Notes: generated from the letters alone by a model not told the origin. Positions 53,737 to 62,982 are shown, counted from the stretch's first letter. The stretch: DNA of 64,000 bases from Xanthocytophaga agilis (GCF_030068605.1 NZ_JASJOU010000010.1:248001-312000); one strand, 5' to 3'. Made by a program: numbers and translations.

Positions 53737-54699
53737 CTATTTCAGACTCATAAAGAATTCCCATATTACAACAGGGACATCTACATCTGTATTCATGTAG
53801 CCCAGCTTTTTAATAGGTATTCGGAAATTCCGATTGGAGATAGTATGCCCTCCATTTGCAATACGTATAAAACAAATACGTTTTTCTGTAACTGGAGCCA
53901 TATAATCTTTCCGAAACACAGTAGGATTTATATTGGGATAATAAGAGCTTTTATAATTCTCAGAGGTACATTGGCTAATTGTAAGCCAGTGTGCTACAGT
54001 TTCTTCTGCGCTTTTTACAAAGCCAAAATTTTTGCCATCCAGTATAATTTCACCTCCCTGATAAGGAACAATGGGATCATTTTCTCCACTTACAAACAAC
54101 ATTGATACAGGTTGGCCAATATCCTCACAATCATCATTGCTAGCAGCTGGCATATTGCTACCAATAACAGCGAATCCTTTAAACCATTCCGGATGTTGTC
54201 TGGCAAGTTTCATTACCATGGTACCTCCATTTGAAAAACCAACTGCATATACTTCCTTTTTATCAATCTGATACCCATTACTAAAAAAAGCAATAATCTG
54301 CTCTGTAAAACTAACATCGTCTATCTGCAACTGTTTAGCAGGATAAGGAGCAGTTTTTCGGCAATCATTCCAGTTGCTCTCGTAACCTTGCGGATAAACT
54401 ATAATGGCATCTTTTGTCATGTCTGCCTGCTCATCAAATTCATGCCCTGTAAACACCTGCATCAGACTCGCCCACATTCCCGTACCATGATAGGCAATAA
54501 TCAGTTTGGGATGGGACGAAACTTGTCTAGGTACATGATACACAAATGTTCGCTCAAAATTGCCAATAGTCAGGGTTGCCTTTTTAAGAGGATTAACTAA
54601 ATTCCATCGATAAGCATAAAGACCTATGATTACGGCAATCATGCCTATAAGAGCGATAACTACTACTACTAATTGATACATCTTTTTCTTTGTAAACAT
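53737..54699 (-). CDS. Alpha/beta hydrolase of the PHB depolymerase/LpqC esterase type
   Basis: 320 residues with an N-terminal membrane anchor or signal (LVVVVIALIGMIAVIIGLYAY). The hydrolase core has LIIAYHGTGMW (oxyanion region), IIVYPQGYESNWNDCR, AVGFSNGGTMVMKLARQHPEWFKGFAVIGSNMP (nucleophile elbow G-F-S-N-G), VSGENDPIVPYQG (acid) and IANGGHTI (His). This order is typical of feruloyl/PHB-esterase-like secreted esterases. The protein faces the periplasm. A strong terminator overlaps the end of the upstream sigma gene, so this gene has its own promoter. Confidence 0.85.
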   Translation of the reverse strand: MFTKKKMYQLVVVVIALIGMIAVIIGLYAYRWNLVNPLKKATLTIGNFERTFVYHVPRQVSSHPKLIIAYHGTGMWASLMQVFTGHEFDEQADMTKDAIIVYPQGYESNWNDCRKTAPYPAKQLQIDDVSFTEQIIAFFSNGYQIDKKEVYAVGFSNGGTMVMKLARQHPEWFKGFAVIGSNMPAASNDDCEDIGQPVSMLFVSGENDPIVPYQGGEIILDGKNFGFVKSAEETVAHWLTISQCTSENYKSSYYPNINPTVFRKDYMAPVTEKRICFIRIANGGHTISNRNFRIPIKKLGYMNTDVDVPVVIWEFFMSLK

Positions 54700-54734
54700 T
54701 CGAATTTTCTATTTTTCAGAACAGACGAAAGGCA

Positions 54735-54777
54735 CAAAAAAAAGACTCAGAAAAAATCAGATAATTTTTTCTGAGTC
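54735..54777 (-). terminator. Strong terminator overlapping the stop of the sigma-factor gene
   Basis: Perfect 14-bp stem GACTCAGAAAAAAT (54744-54757) and its complement (54764-54777) around loop CAGATA, followed on the minus strand by eight or more T. The stop codon (54757-54759) lies at the loop edge, so one stem arm is coding sequence. Confidence 0.9.
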
Positions 54778-55299
54778 AACAAAAGAGGGCTTTTTATAGT
54801 CTACGACATTCCCATATACATCATTTGTAAGAAAACAATTGCCTTTTATGGTATCCTTCAATTTTTGACGGGCACGTTGGATTCGTGATTTTACTGTACT
54901 TAAAGGCAGTTGATGTTTCTTTGCATAATCTGTTTGCTTTACACCTTCAATTTCAACCGCAATCATAAGTTGTCGTTCTTCCTCTGGTAATATGTCAATC
55001 AACAGTTGGATACACTGTAACACTTCTTCATTGCCTTCATTACTATATTCTTCCGTAGAGACCAACTCTCCTATTTCCTGCGTTAGCAAACTCTGTTCAC
55101 GCCGATAATAATCCATTAAAGTAGTGTATACAATCCGCTTGAGCCAGGAAGTAAGTTTATCTTCATGCTGAAGTGTTTGAATAGACTGATGTACTTTGAT
55201 CAATACTTCCTGAGTCACTTCATCAATGATATTCTTATCGGAAGTTAACTTGTGAATATAGGCAGTAATAATACTGTATATTTCCTGATATGCTTTCAT
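54757..55299 (-). CDS. ECF RNA polymerase sigma factor, SigZ-like
   Basis: 180 residues with sigma-70 regions 2 (IYSIITAYIHKLTSDKNIIDEVTQEVLIKVHQSI, TSWLKRIVYTTLMDYYRRE) and 4 (EEERQLMIAVEIEGVKQTDYAKKHQLPLSTVKSRIQRARQKL). After region 4 the chain continues with CFLTNDVYGNVVDYKK, which resembles the C-terminal C...D.YG.I.DY tail of SigZ-type factors. No anti-sigma gene is adjacent. The upstream frame reaches 55374, but ATG at 55299 gives a normal sigma N-terminus. It starts 32 nt after the GDSL lipoprotein stop and is probably co-transcribed with it. Confidence 0.88.
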   Translation of the reverse strand: MKAYQEIYSIITAYIHKLTSDKNIIDEVTQEVLIKVHQSIQTLQHEDKLTSWLKRIVYTTLMDYYRREQSLLTQEIGELVSTEEYSNEGNEEVLQCIQLLIDILPEEERQLMIAVEIEGVKQTDYAKKHQLPLSTVKSRIQRARQKLKDTIKGNCFLTNDVYGNVVDYKKPSFVDSEKII

Positions 55300-55331
55300 G
55301 ACTCTTTTTTGAATGTATACCCTATATAAAC

Positions 55332-56054
55332 TTATAAAGACGATTGTGTAAGCAAAGGCTGTAAAATAACCCAAACATTTTCAGCTACGATTCGGTGTCC
55401 TTCTGCTGTAGGATGTATGCCATCTGACTGATTAAGGGACGGGATTCCTGCTACTTTATCCAGCAGGAACGGAATCAGGACAGCCTGATTTGCTTCAGCT
55501 AACTTAGGATAAAGATCTTTAAACTCAGTAATATACTTTTTGCCCAGATTAGGCGGCATCTGCATTCCTGCCAATACGAGCTTTGTATCTGGATTTTTGG
55601 CCTTTACGGTGTCAATAATAGCCTGTAGATTTTTTCGGGTATCAGACAGTTCAATCCCACGCAAACCGTCATTTGCTCCAAGTTCAAGAACAAATATATC
55701 TACAGGTTGTCGCAACACCCAGCTGATACGGGCTTTCCCTCCAGCAGAGGTTTCACCACTCAAGCCAGCATTAATAACGGTATATGGCAACTTCAACGAA
55801 TCTATTTTTTTCTGTATCAGTGAAGAAAATGCTTCTGTTGGATCTAATCCGTATCCGGCCGTAAGGCTATTTCCAAAAAATAAAATAGTCTGCTTTTTAG
55901 CAAGAGGCATCTTATTTGTTTGGGTTGAATCATTTGCATTGACTCTTTCGGAGTTGGTCTGATCCTCAGTTGACCTGGAAGAACAGGCAAACAATGTTAA
56001 TCCCATAACCCAAAGGACAACAAAATGATAAATGGTTGTTTTCAAGGTTGACAT
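55332..56054 (-). CDS. GDSL/SGNH-hydrolase lipoprotein (TesA/arylesterase-like)
   Basis: 240 residues. Lipoprotein signal with lipobox LFAC near residue 21-24 and a low-complexity Ser/Thr/Asn linker. The SGNH fold shows ILFFGNSLTAGYGLDP (block I, GNSL in place of GDSL, catalytic Ser retained), INAGLSGETSAGGKAR, VLELGANDGLRG (block III) and SDGIHPTAEGHRIVAENV (block V Asp-x-x-His). It is likely a periplasmic or outer-membrane esterase or lysophospholipase. It is divergent from a YbbA-like ATPase, as tesA is in E. coli, and leads into the sigma-factor gene. Confidence 0.9.
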   Translation of the reverse strand: MSTLKTTIYHFVVLWVMGLTLFACSSRSTEDQTNSERVNANDSTQTNKMPLAKKQTILFFGNSLTAGYGLDPTEAFSSLIQKKIDSLKLPYTVINAGLSGETSAGGKARISWVLRQPVDIFVLELGANDGLRGIELSDTRKNLQAIIDTVKAKNPDTKLVLAGMQMPPNLGKKYITEFKDLYPKLAEANQAVLIPFLLDKVAGIPSLNQSDGIHPTAEGHRIVAENVWVILQPLLTQSSL

Positions 56055-56289
56055 TTGAACTGTTATTATGTATTGTTGTTAAATCAGATAACTATAAAAG
56101 ATTCAATCTCTGAAAATTTTTCCTGTGTCTATTCGTCTTTCAGAATATAGGATAAAATTTCAGACTTGAAAGATACTATTTCCCTATACGAATCAAAACG
56201 GATTTTATTGGATGGCACCTTTTTACGTGGATAATTTCCAACATACAAAGGGTACCATTATAATTATCAAACCGACAAATCATATATTC

Positions 56290-56979
56290 ATGTCTATTCT
56301 TCGTGTGCAGGACTTAACCAAGTCCTATCAAAGTGGCGGCCGCACTCTTACAGTGTTGGAAGCAGTAAGCTTCGAATTACAACCTGGTGATACCTTTTCC
56401 ATTGTAGGTCCTTCAGGCAGTGGTAAAACTACTTTGCTAGGGTTATGTGCAGGTTTAGACAGAGCATCTTCTGGAAGTGTATATCTGAATGACATATGTT
56501 TGGATAATCTTACAGAAGACCAACGTGCTGCAGTACGGAATGAACATGTAGGATTTATCTTTCAGAATTTCCAGTTGTTGCCTACTCTTACGGCATTAGA
56601 AAACGTGATGGTTCCGATGGAATTACGAGGAGCAAAAAATGCACGAGCTTATGCACAGGAATTGCTCGAACGTGTAGGACTGGGTCAGAGAGGTCATCAC
56701 TATCCTACTCAGTTATCGGGAGGAGAACAACAACGGGTTTCTCTGGCAAGAGCATTTTCCAACCGTCCCAAAATCCTGTTTGCCGATGAACCTACAGGTA
56801 ATCTGGATGATGAAACCAGTATTAAAGTCGAAAATCTGTTGTTTGAACTAAATCGGGAGAATGGTACGACGCTGGTTCTGGTGACTCATGATCTGGAACT
56901 TGCAGCCAAAACACAGAGAATTATCCTTATCAAAGGAGGTAAAGTAATAGCAGATAGCATATCTGCTATTATTTCATAA
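56290..56979 (+). CDS. YbbA-like ABC transporter ATPase
   Basis: 229 residues. Walker A GPSGSGKTT, Q-loop FQNFQLLP, signature LSGGEQQRVSLARA, Walker [15 protein letters not shown]-loop LVTHDLELA. It belongs to the LolD/MacB subfamily. The frame begins at an ATG at 56212, but MSILRVQDLTKSYQ at 56290 is the family start. It is divergent from the TesA-like esterase, the same neighbourhood as tesA-ybbA in E. coli. There, ybbP encodes the permease directly downstream; here a terminator follows and no permease is present, so the ATPase is an orphan or works with a distant permease. Confidence 0.9.
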   Translation: MSILRVQDLTKSYQSGGRTLTVLEAVSFELQPGDTFSIVGPSGSGKTTLLGLCAGLDRASSGSVYLNDICLDNLTEDQRAAVRNEHVGFIFQNFQLLPTLTALENVMVPMELRGAKNARAYAQELLERVGLGQRGHHYPTQLSGGEQQRVSLARAFSNRPKILFADEPTGNLDDETSIKVENLLFELNRENGTTLVLVTHDLELAAKTQRIILIKGGKVIADSISAIIS

Positions 56980-56980
56980 A

Positions 56981-57018
56981 AATAAAGGCTTCCCTGTAGA
57001 GAGAAGCCTTTATTTTTA
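56981..57018 (+). terminator. Terminator after the YbbA-like gene
   Basis: Stem AATAAAGGCTT/AAGCCTTTATT around a 12-nt loop, followed by TTTTATATAT. It can also serve the convergent small gene on the minus strand. Confidence 0.85.
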
Positions 57019-57031
57019 TATATATGACTAA

Positions 57032-57406
57032 TTAGTCTTTCTTGTTATTCTTATTTAGAGAGTCCTGCACCATAATATCATTTTCCTTCACGTTGGGTGC
57101 ATTATCTGCTTCTGTGTTACGATTCTGACGTTTGTAGTTATCCGTTGCAGTCAATGGGTTTACAACAGTTTCTACTGTTCTTCCAGGAGCTACGGTTACT
57201 ACCTCTTCTTTTTCAGTCTGTGGGTTCTTATAGTTACGTTTTACCTTCACAGTCTCCTTGCGATCTGTAGAAACAGCCTTAGTAGCTTTCTGTGATTTAC
57301 TGGTTTGTGTAAGACCATATGGGTGTTTATAGTCACCAGAGCTTTGTGCCTGCACAGCTACAACTGAAACAAGGACGAATATAAATATAGAAAGAAGCGT
57401 TTTCAT
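57032..57406 (-). CDS. Secreted low-complexity protein of unknown function
   Basis: 124 residues with a signal peptide (MKTLLSIFIFVLVSVVAVQA) and a mature chain rich in Lys, Thr, Asn and Val with no recognisable domain. Parts are YKHPYGLTQTSKSQKATKAV, VKVKRNYKNPQTEKEEVVTV and NDIMVQDSLNKNNKKD. It is likely soluble and basic in the middle, acidic toward the end. The upstream frame to 57433 adds only a TTG-type extension; ATG at 57406 is used. It is monocistronic and its role is unknown. Confidence 0.65.
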   Translation of the reverse strand: MKTLLSIFIFVLVSVVAVQAQSSGDYKHPYGLTQTSKSQKATKAVSTDRKETVKVKRNYKNPQTEKEEVVTVAPGRTVETVVNPLTATDNYKRQNRNTEADNAPNVKENDIMVQDSLNKNNKKD

Positions 57407-57860
57407 AAATTTAAAATTAAAGTTTAAATACAATTACCGAGTAAAATATCAATTGCAATTCTCGTACCAAAACAACCAAAAAACCTTTATAAATCAAAGA
57501 TATTTTTAAGTTTTTAGATCAAAAAACATTTATTTTCCTTACATATCACCTATTTTTATTAAACATTTAAATAAAAACACAAAATCTCATAATAAACATT
57601 TCAATGAAAAATATATAAATAATACAATTAATTGAAGAAAAGTAAAAATAAGTACTTATACTCATACTCATTTTTTCAAAACTCACTTTCCGCAAATCAT
57701 AAGTAGATCTCTTCAAAACACGTACAAATCTCAACACTAATCCAACGATTTACACAAATGGAAAACTAGTATACCTTATAAAACAAGCCTACCAGCAAAA
57801 GCACAAAAAATGAAAATAATTAAACCAGATTGTCTTTGATGTGTACTATATAAATTGCTC
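57407..57860. other. 454-nt AT-rich intergenic region
   Basis: It is very AT-rich with A/T runs and no credible ORF, tRNA or repeat. It holds the promoter region of the small secreted gene and lies beyond the mur cluster terminator. Confidence 0.4.
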
Positions 57861-57909
57861 TAAATAAAAAGAGCCTGAACATGTAAAATGCTCAGGCTCT
57901 TTTTATTTA
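57861..57909. terminator. Strong bidirectional terminator at the end of the mur cluster
   Basis: A 22-bp nearly perfect stem (TAAATAAAAAGAGCCTGAACAT with ATGCTCAGGCTCTTTTTATTTA) around a short GTAAA loop, with A- and T-rich flanks. It sits 14 nt past the murD stop. Confidence 0.9.
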
Positions 57910-57922
57910 AAAATTTTTTTTT

Positions 57923-59275
57923 TCATTCTCGGCTTACTACAGCTTTTCGGAACTGATCTCCCCGATCTTCATAATTACGGAACAGGTCGAAACTGGCACA
58001 AGCTGGGGAAAGCAATACCACATCTCCAGGCCTGCCAATTTCCGTGCCTAGCGTTATGACATCTTCAATACTCTGACTTTCATAAATAGCAGGTATTTTT
58101 CCCTTAAAAAATGCCTGCAGTTTGCTATTATCTTTACCCAAACAAATAAGGGCTTTTACCTTCTGTTTTACAAGCTCTTCTATTTGAGTATAATCATTTC
58201 CCTTATCTACACCACCCGCAATCCAGATCAATGGTTCCTGATCAAAACTACCTAAAGCGTAAAACACAGAATCTACATTTGTTGCTTTAGAATCATTGAT
58301 AAATGTAACCCCATTTATTTCGCCTACTTTCTCTAATCTATGAGGGGCGTTTCTGAAAGTCTGCAATCCTGCCAGAATAGCTGTGTCATTAATACCCGCA
58401 ATCTGACAGGCTAACAGTGCACAGGAAATATTCAATGCATTGTGTACACCTTTCAATGGGAGGTCTTTTATAGCTATTTGTATTTCTGATGTCCTATAAC
58501 TTGTTCTAAGTAACGAATCTGTCACATACGAAAGGTTTGTATTACCTAACTCTGCCCCCTCAGGACTGGTTGTAATTGGTAAAGCAAGAGGCTTCAACTC
58601 AATAGTCTCCAGCTTTTCTTTAATGGGAGGACTATCTCTATAATAGATAAAATAGTCTTCTGGTGTTTGAGACTGAATGACCCTAAACTTTGAATCAATA
58701 TAGTTTTCAAACTTATAATCATACCGATCCAAGTGATCAGGTGTAATATTGGTCAGTATAGAAATATATGGACGAAAGGTATAACTATTGTCTAACTGAA
58801 AACTACTCATTTCCAATACATACCAGTCAAATTTATCTTCAATCACCAACTCTGCAAAACTATGCCCTACATTTCCTGCTAGTCCTACATTGAGACCAGC
58901 CTCTTTAAATAAGTGGTAGGTTAATAGTGTTGTGGTAGTCTTTCCATTAGAACCAGTTATGGCAACAAGCTTTGCTTTTGTATAGCGTGAGGCAAACTCT
59001 ATTTCAGAAATGACAGGAATGCTCAGCGCTTTTAGTTTCTTGATGATATCAACCTTATCAGGAATACCAGGACTTTTAATTACTTCAGTGGCATCCAGAA
59101 TCAAGTCTTCAGTATGTGTTTCTTCTTCAAACGGAATATCATTGTCCCTCAACGTTTGCCGATAACTTTCCTGTAATTTTCCTTTATCGGATAAAAACAC
59201 CTCAAATCCTTTTGCTTTAGCCAGTAAAGCTGCTCCTACTCCGCTTTCACCGCCACCCAAAACAACAATTTTCAT
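57923..59275 (-). CDS. murD: UDP-N-acetylmuramoylalanine--D-glutamate ligase
   Basis: 450 residues, the normal length. N-terminal Rossmann fold IVVLGGGESGVGAALLA, ATP-binding ITGSNGKTTTTLLTYHLF, ILTNITPDHLDRYDY, FINDSKATNVDSVFYAL and WIAGGVDKGNDY, with the C-terminal ligase fold. It adds D-glutamate to UDP-MurNAc-L-Ala in cytoplasmic peptidoglycan synthesis. It is the third gene of murE-mraY-murD and is followed by a strong terminator instead of ftsW. Confidence 0.96.
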   Translation of the reverse strand: MKIVVLGGGESGVGAALLAKAKGFEVFLSDKGKLQESYRQTLRDNDIPFEEETHTEDLILDATEVIKSPGIPDKVDIIKKLKALSIPVISEIEFASRYTKAKLVAITGSNGKTTTTLLTYHLFKEAGLNVGLAGNVGHSFAELVIEDKFDWYVLEMSSFQLDNSYTFRPYISILTNITPDHLDRYDYKFENYIDSKFRVIQSQTPEDYFIYYRDSPPIKEKLETIELKPLALPITTSPEGAELGNTNLSYVTDSLLRTSYRTSEIQIAIKDLPLKGVHNALNISCALLACQIAGINDTAILAGLQTFRNAPHRLEKVGEINGVTFINDSKATNVDSVFYALGSFDQEPLIWIAGGVDKGNDYTQIEELVKQKVKALICLGKDNSKLQAFFKGKIPAIYESQSIEDVITLGTEIGRPGDVVLLSPACASFDLFRNYEDRGDQFRKAVVSRE

Positions 59276-59322
59276 ATGATTCGTTAATTAACTGCTGATT
59301 AAAACCTCTAAGTGGATATTGA

Positions 59323-60540
59323 TTATCGTAGCTTTAGCGTTGCGATACTAAATACAGCCAGAATAATGGCAATGATAAAGAATCGGATTACAATTTTTGA
59401 TTCATGATATCCCAAACGCTGGTAGTGGTGATGTAACGGAGCCATTTTAAACAAGCGGTGTTCTCGTGCATACTCTATACCTCTGCGTCGTTTCTGGTAT
59501 TTAAAGTAGTACACCTGTAAGATAACAGAAATATTTTCTGCCAGGAATATGCCACAGATGATTGGAATCATTAATTCTTTACGAACAATCAACGCAATTA
59601 CCGCAATAATTCCACCTAATGTTAAACTACCTGTATCACCCATAAATACAGAAGCTGGATAGGAGTTGTACCACAGAAATCCTACACACGCACCCACAAA
59701 AGCGGCACAAAATATTACTAACTCGCCAAGATGAGGTATGTACATAATTTTCAGATAGTTTGCAAAAATCGCGTTCCCTGACAAGTAGGCAAATAGCCCA
59801 AGGGTAAGGCCGATAATTGCTGAGGTGCCTGCCGCTAATCCATCTATCCCATCTGTAATATTAGCTCCATTGGAAACAGCCGTAATAATAAAAATAGCTA
59901 TTAATACATATACTATCCACTGATAATCATGGGGAAGAAAAGTCAGAATTTGCCCATAATCCAGTTCATTATTTTTAAAAAAAGGAACTGTTGTTGTTAG
60001 TGACTTGATATCATGGTATTTGGTTGCAGCGATATTATCGTAGTTGATACGACCTTCATATTTACGAATCACCACATTGTCATTATAATAAAGTGTAAGC
60101 CCAATAATCAATCCTAAACCAACTTGCCCAACAATTTTAAACCGGCCACTTAACCCTTCCTTATTCTTTTTAAATACTTTAATATAGTCATCTATAAACC
60201 CTATCAATCCAAGCCATATGGTACTTATTATCAATAAGATAATATATACATTATCTAATCGCGCAAACAAAAGCACTGGTAACAGAATAGAACCAATGAT
60301 AATAAATCCACCCATTGTTGGTGTTCCTTTTTTTTCCATTTGTCCCTGAAGGCCCAGATCTCTAATGGACTCTCCTACCTGTAATCGTCGCAGAAGATTG
60401 ATAAGCTGCTTTCCGTATATAGCTCCAATAGACATAGCGATGATCAACGCCATACTGGCACGAAATGAAAGAAAGCGGAATACGCCAGCACCAAAGAAAT
60501 CAAACTGTTTGTCTAAATAGTCAAAAAGATAGTAAAGCAT
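59323..60540 (-). CDS. mraY: Phospho-N-acetylmuramoyl-pentapeptide-transferase
   Basis: 405 residues with about ten TM helices, inner membrane. [16 protein letters not shown] (the conserved MGG motif), [22 protein letters not shown] (catalytic Asp-Asp), [21 protein letters not shown]-type motif with NxTDGxDGLA, [13 protein letters not shown] and [17 protein letters not shown] (His cluster) are all clear. It transfers the precursor to undecaprenyl phosphate to form lipid I. The length is longer than in E. coli (~360) because of a ~40-residue insert around 150-190, a known variation in Bacteroidota. Confidence 0.96.
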   Translation of the reverse strand: MLYYLFDYLDKQFDFFGAGVFRFLSFRASMALIIAMSIGAIYGKQLINLLRRLQVGESIRDLGLQGQMEKKGTPTMGGFIIIGSILLPVLLFARLDNVYIILLIISTIWLGLIGFIDDYIKVFKKNKEGLSGRFKIVGQVGLGLIIGLTLYYNDNVVIRKYEGRINYDNIAATKYHDIKSLTTTVPFFKNNELDYGQILTFLPHDYQWIVYVLIAIFIITAVSNGANITDGIDGLAAGTSAIIGLTLGLFAYLSGNAIFANYLKIMYIPHLGELVIFCAAFVGACVGFLWYNSYPASVFMGDTGSLTLGGIIAVIALIVRKELMIPIICGIFLAENISVILQVYYFKYQKRRRGIEYAREHRLFKMAPLHHHYQRLGYHESKIVIRFFIIAIILAVFSIATLKLR

Positions 60541-60603
60541 CTATATAATACGGGTTAAAAATACAGCAAATTAAGGGGATTGTATAAGTATGGTATGTAT
60601 ACC

Positions 60604-62115
60604 TTAAGCTTCAAATAGTTCTGTTATAATTTTCTTGTCATCAAAAGGATATTTTACTCCTTTAATTTCCTGATATGTCTCATGTCCTTTTCCGGCAATC
60701 AGAATAATATCTCCTGGCTGTGCCAGTGCCACTGCTTTAGCAATAGCTTCTTTTCTATCTACAATTGTCTGTACACGGTTACGATCCGTAATTTTTACTC
60801 CTTTCTCCATATCTGCTAATATGGCCTCTGGCTCTTCAAAGCGTGGATTGTCAGAAGTTAAGAGTATCTTATCGCTTAGTTTACAGGCAATTTCTGCCAT
60901 TACAGGACGTTTTGCTGCGTCACGATTGCCACCACACCCTACAATTGTAATTACTTTGCCTCCATCCTTCAGCTCCTGTATAGTTTCCAATACATTTTCC
61001 AATGCATCAGGGGTATGTGCATAGTCTACAATTCCAATTACTCCCTCAGCAGATCTCACCTGATCAAAACGACCAGGTGCAGGTAATACATCTGATAACT
61101 GCATCAATACTTCTTCGATAGGCTCTTCCAATAAAATCGCAGTAGCATATACCCCAAGAATATTGTAGGCATTGAACTCTCCTATCAACTTAAACCACAC
61201 TTCTTTCCCTTCTATTTCCATTTCCAGGCCATGTAGTGTATTGGCAATCAAACGTCCTTTAAAGGGAGCAGGGTTGACTAACGAAAAAGTTGCTTTATGG
61301 GCACTTGTATTCTGAAGCATTATCAGGCCTCGCTTGTCATCCAGATTTGCCAGTGCAAAGGCGGATGAAGGTAGTTCGTCAAAGAGCTTCTTCTTGGCCT
61401 TAATATAATTATCAAATGTCTGATGAAAATCCAGGTGATCGTGTGTGATGTTTGTAAATATAGCTCCTGTAAATTTTACTCCAGCTGTCCTTTCCTGTAC
61501 AATAGCATGCGAACTAGCTTCCATAAAAGCATGTGTACATCCGGCAGACACCATATCAGCCAGTAAGGCATTGAGGTTTATTGCATCCGGAGTAGTATGT
61601 GTAGCTTCTACAGGCTTGTCATCAATATAATTACGTACAGTAGATAACATCCCTGTCCGATATCCTAATCGGCGAAAGAGTTGATACAATAATGTTACAG
61701 TAGTTGTTTTGCCATTAGTCCCTGTAACAGCTACCAGTTTAAGTTTTTCGGAAGGATTACCATAAAAGTTAGAAGCTATAAATCCTAAGGCTTTGGCACT
61801 ATCACTAACCTGAACATACACAACAGAAGCAACCTGTATGTCAGGAAGCTGCTCACATACTATAGCTGTGGCACCCAATTCAACAGCTTTTGCTATAAAC
61901 TGATGACCATCCGTTTGTGTACCACGTACAGCTGCGAACAGACTTCCTGGCTGCACTTGCCGTGAGTCCAGACACAACTTTGTGATTTGTTGAGTAGTAT
62001 CACCTGTAGTAGCTAGTACAGGAACACCTTGCAATAATTGGGAAAGTGAAGCAGCCAAAGGATTTTTGCTATTTATTGATTGATATTTACGTAAAAAACC
62101 GAATAATGTCGGCAA
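60604..62115 (-). CDS. murE: UDP-N-acetylmuramyl tripeptide synthase (TTG start)
   Basis: 503 residues to the TTG at 62115. VTGTNGKTTTVTLLYQLF (ATP site), THTTPDAINL, FTNITHDHLDFHQTFDNY, DYAHTPDALENVLE, VGCGGNRDAAKRPVM and LTSDNPRFEEP. The DNPR motif points to meso-diaminopimelate addition, in line with the lysA in this window. No ATG exists upstream of the conserved core; TTG at 62058 (MAASLSQLLQGVPV) would give the usual N-terminus and may be the true start. It is the first gene of the murE-mraY-murD unit; ftsI, its usual upstream neighbour, is absent. Confidence 0.93.
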   Translation of the reverse strand: MPTLFGFLRKYQSINSKNPLAASLSQLLQGVPVLATTGDTTQQITKLCLDSRQVQPGSLFAAVRGTQTDGHQFIAKAVELGATAIVCEQLPDIQVASVVYVQVSDSAKALGFIASNFYGNPSEKLKLVAVTGTNGKTTTVTLLYQLFRRLGYRTGMLSTVRNYIDDKPVEATHTTPDAINLNALLADMVSAGCTHAFMEASSHAIVQERTAGVKFTGAIFTNITHDHLDFHQTFDNYIKAKKKLFDELPSSAFALANLDDKRGLIMLQNTSAHKATFSLVNPAPFKGRLIANTLHGLEMEIEGKEVWFKLIGEFNAYNILGVYATAILLEEPIEEVLMQLSDVLPAPGRFDQVRSAEGVIGIVDYAHTPDALENVLETIQELKDGGKVITIVGCGGNRDAAKRPVMAEIACKLSDKILLTSDNPRFEEPEAILADMEKGVKITDRNRVQTIVDRKEAIAKAVALAQPGDIILIAGKGHETYQEIKGVKYPFDDKKIITELFEA

Positions 62116-62137
62116 AAATAATATCTTTTTTGAAGTG

Positions 62138-62145
62138 CAAACTTA
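62138..62145 (-). promoter_or_regulatory. Candidate -7 element (TAAGTTTG) for the murE unit
   Basis: The minus strand reads TAAGTTTG (fits TAnnTTTG), 23 nt before the TTG at 62115. It would support the longer start if real. A -33 TTTG is not evident. Confidence 0.3.
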
Positions 62146-62235
62146 TTTGACAGGAATAGTCACATAAATCTGCTAATGCATTTACTATCTATATATACTG
62201 AAAGAACTTCTGGAGTTATCCTACTGTATTACACT

Positions 62236-62982
62236 TTAGCCTACATTCTTCTGTTCATATAACTCAAATGTATCCAGATTCAGCGCCAGTAGCTTACCCA
62301 CATTTTGAAGAGGAGAAATAGTTTTTAACTGATCTAGTACAGGGCCATAATAACAACCATTATCTAACGGAATAATATTGTTTCGCTGTTCTATTCTATG
62401 ACGAATGATATCCAGATCTGTGACGTCATGTCCATGCACAATAGTCTTCTGAGTAGGATTATGTTGAAATCGCCGGATGGTAAGCATCGCATCAAAATCC
62501 TCGAAGGGCTGTATACTGGAAAAACGAAAACCTGCATGCACCAGATAAAACCGATCAAGCTCAAAATAATTTGTAAGACAATCAAAGAAGGCACTATACT
62601 CTGGCAATAGATGCATATCCTTGTCAAGTAGTTTGTATAATTTCTCTGACTGGATGCTTTGCAGGAAGAACTTCTGATAAACGCCCTGATGATAGTGAAT
62701 ATAATTATCCAGAAAGTTCTCTTCATGATTTCCCTTCAGAGGAAAGACCTGATATCCTTCTTCCTGTAACTGTAAGATAAAATCAATAACACCCACACTA
62801 TCAGGCCCGCGATCTATGTAATCGCCTAGTAGAAAAAGTTGATCCGCTTGTCTTAGCTGAAGCTGCTCTTCAACCAATGTTCGAAAAGTATGAGCAAATC
62901 CATGTATATCGGGCACAACGAAACGCCTGCCACTGATAGGATTGGGGATACTAAAGTTTTTATAACTGAATGGAGAAGACAT
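62236..62982 (-). CDS. PPP-family metallophosphatase (serine/threonine or Ap4A-type)
   Basis: 248 residues. PPP signature blocks: FVVPDIHGFAHT (GDxHG with the first Gly replaced by Pro), LGDYIDRGPDSV, PLKGNHEENFLDN and FYLVHAGF, with VHGHDVT as a later metal ligand. It is closest to bacterial PrpA-like phosphatases, which act on phosphoproteins or diadenosine tetraphosphate. It is cytoplasmic. The gene is followed by murE on the same strand with a 120-nt gap. The start at 62982 is used; an internal TATCTTTG lies just upstream. Confidence 0.9.
   Translation of the reverse strand: MSSPFSYKNFSIPNPISGRRFVVPDIHGFAHTFRTLVEEQLQLRQADQLFLLGDYIDRGPDSVGVIDFILQLQEEGYQVFPLKGNHEENFLDNYIHYHQGVYQKFFLQSIQSEKLYKLLDKDMHLLPEYSAFFDCLTNYFELDRFYLVHAGFRFSSIQPFEDFDAMLTIRRFQHNPTQKTIVHGHDVTDLDIIRHRIEQRNNIIPLDNGCYYGPVLDQLKTISPLQNVGKLLALNLDTFELYEQKNVG

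Noticed and set aside
53650-54105. 151-codon plus-strand frame
   Set aside because: It lies antisense to the alpha/beta hydrolase; no domain and an unlikely composition.
56212-56289. Longer N-terminus for the YbbA-like ATPase
   Set aside because: The extra 26 codons have no family counterpart, and the ATG at 56290 gives the standard start.
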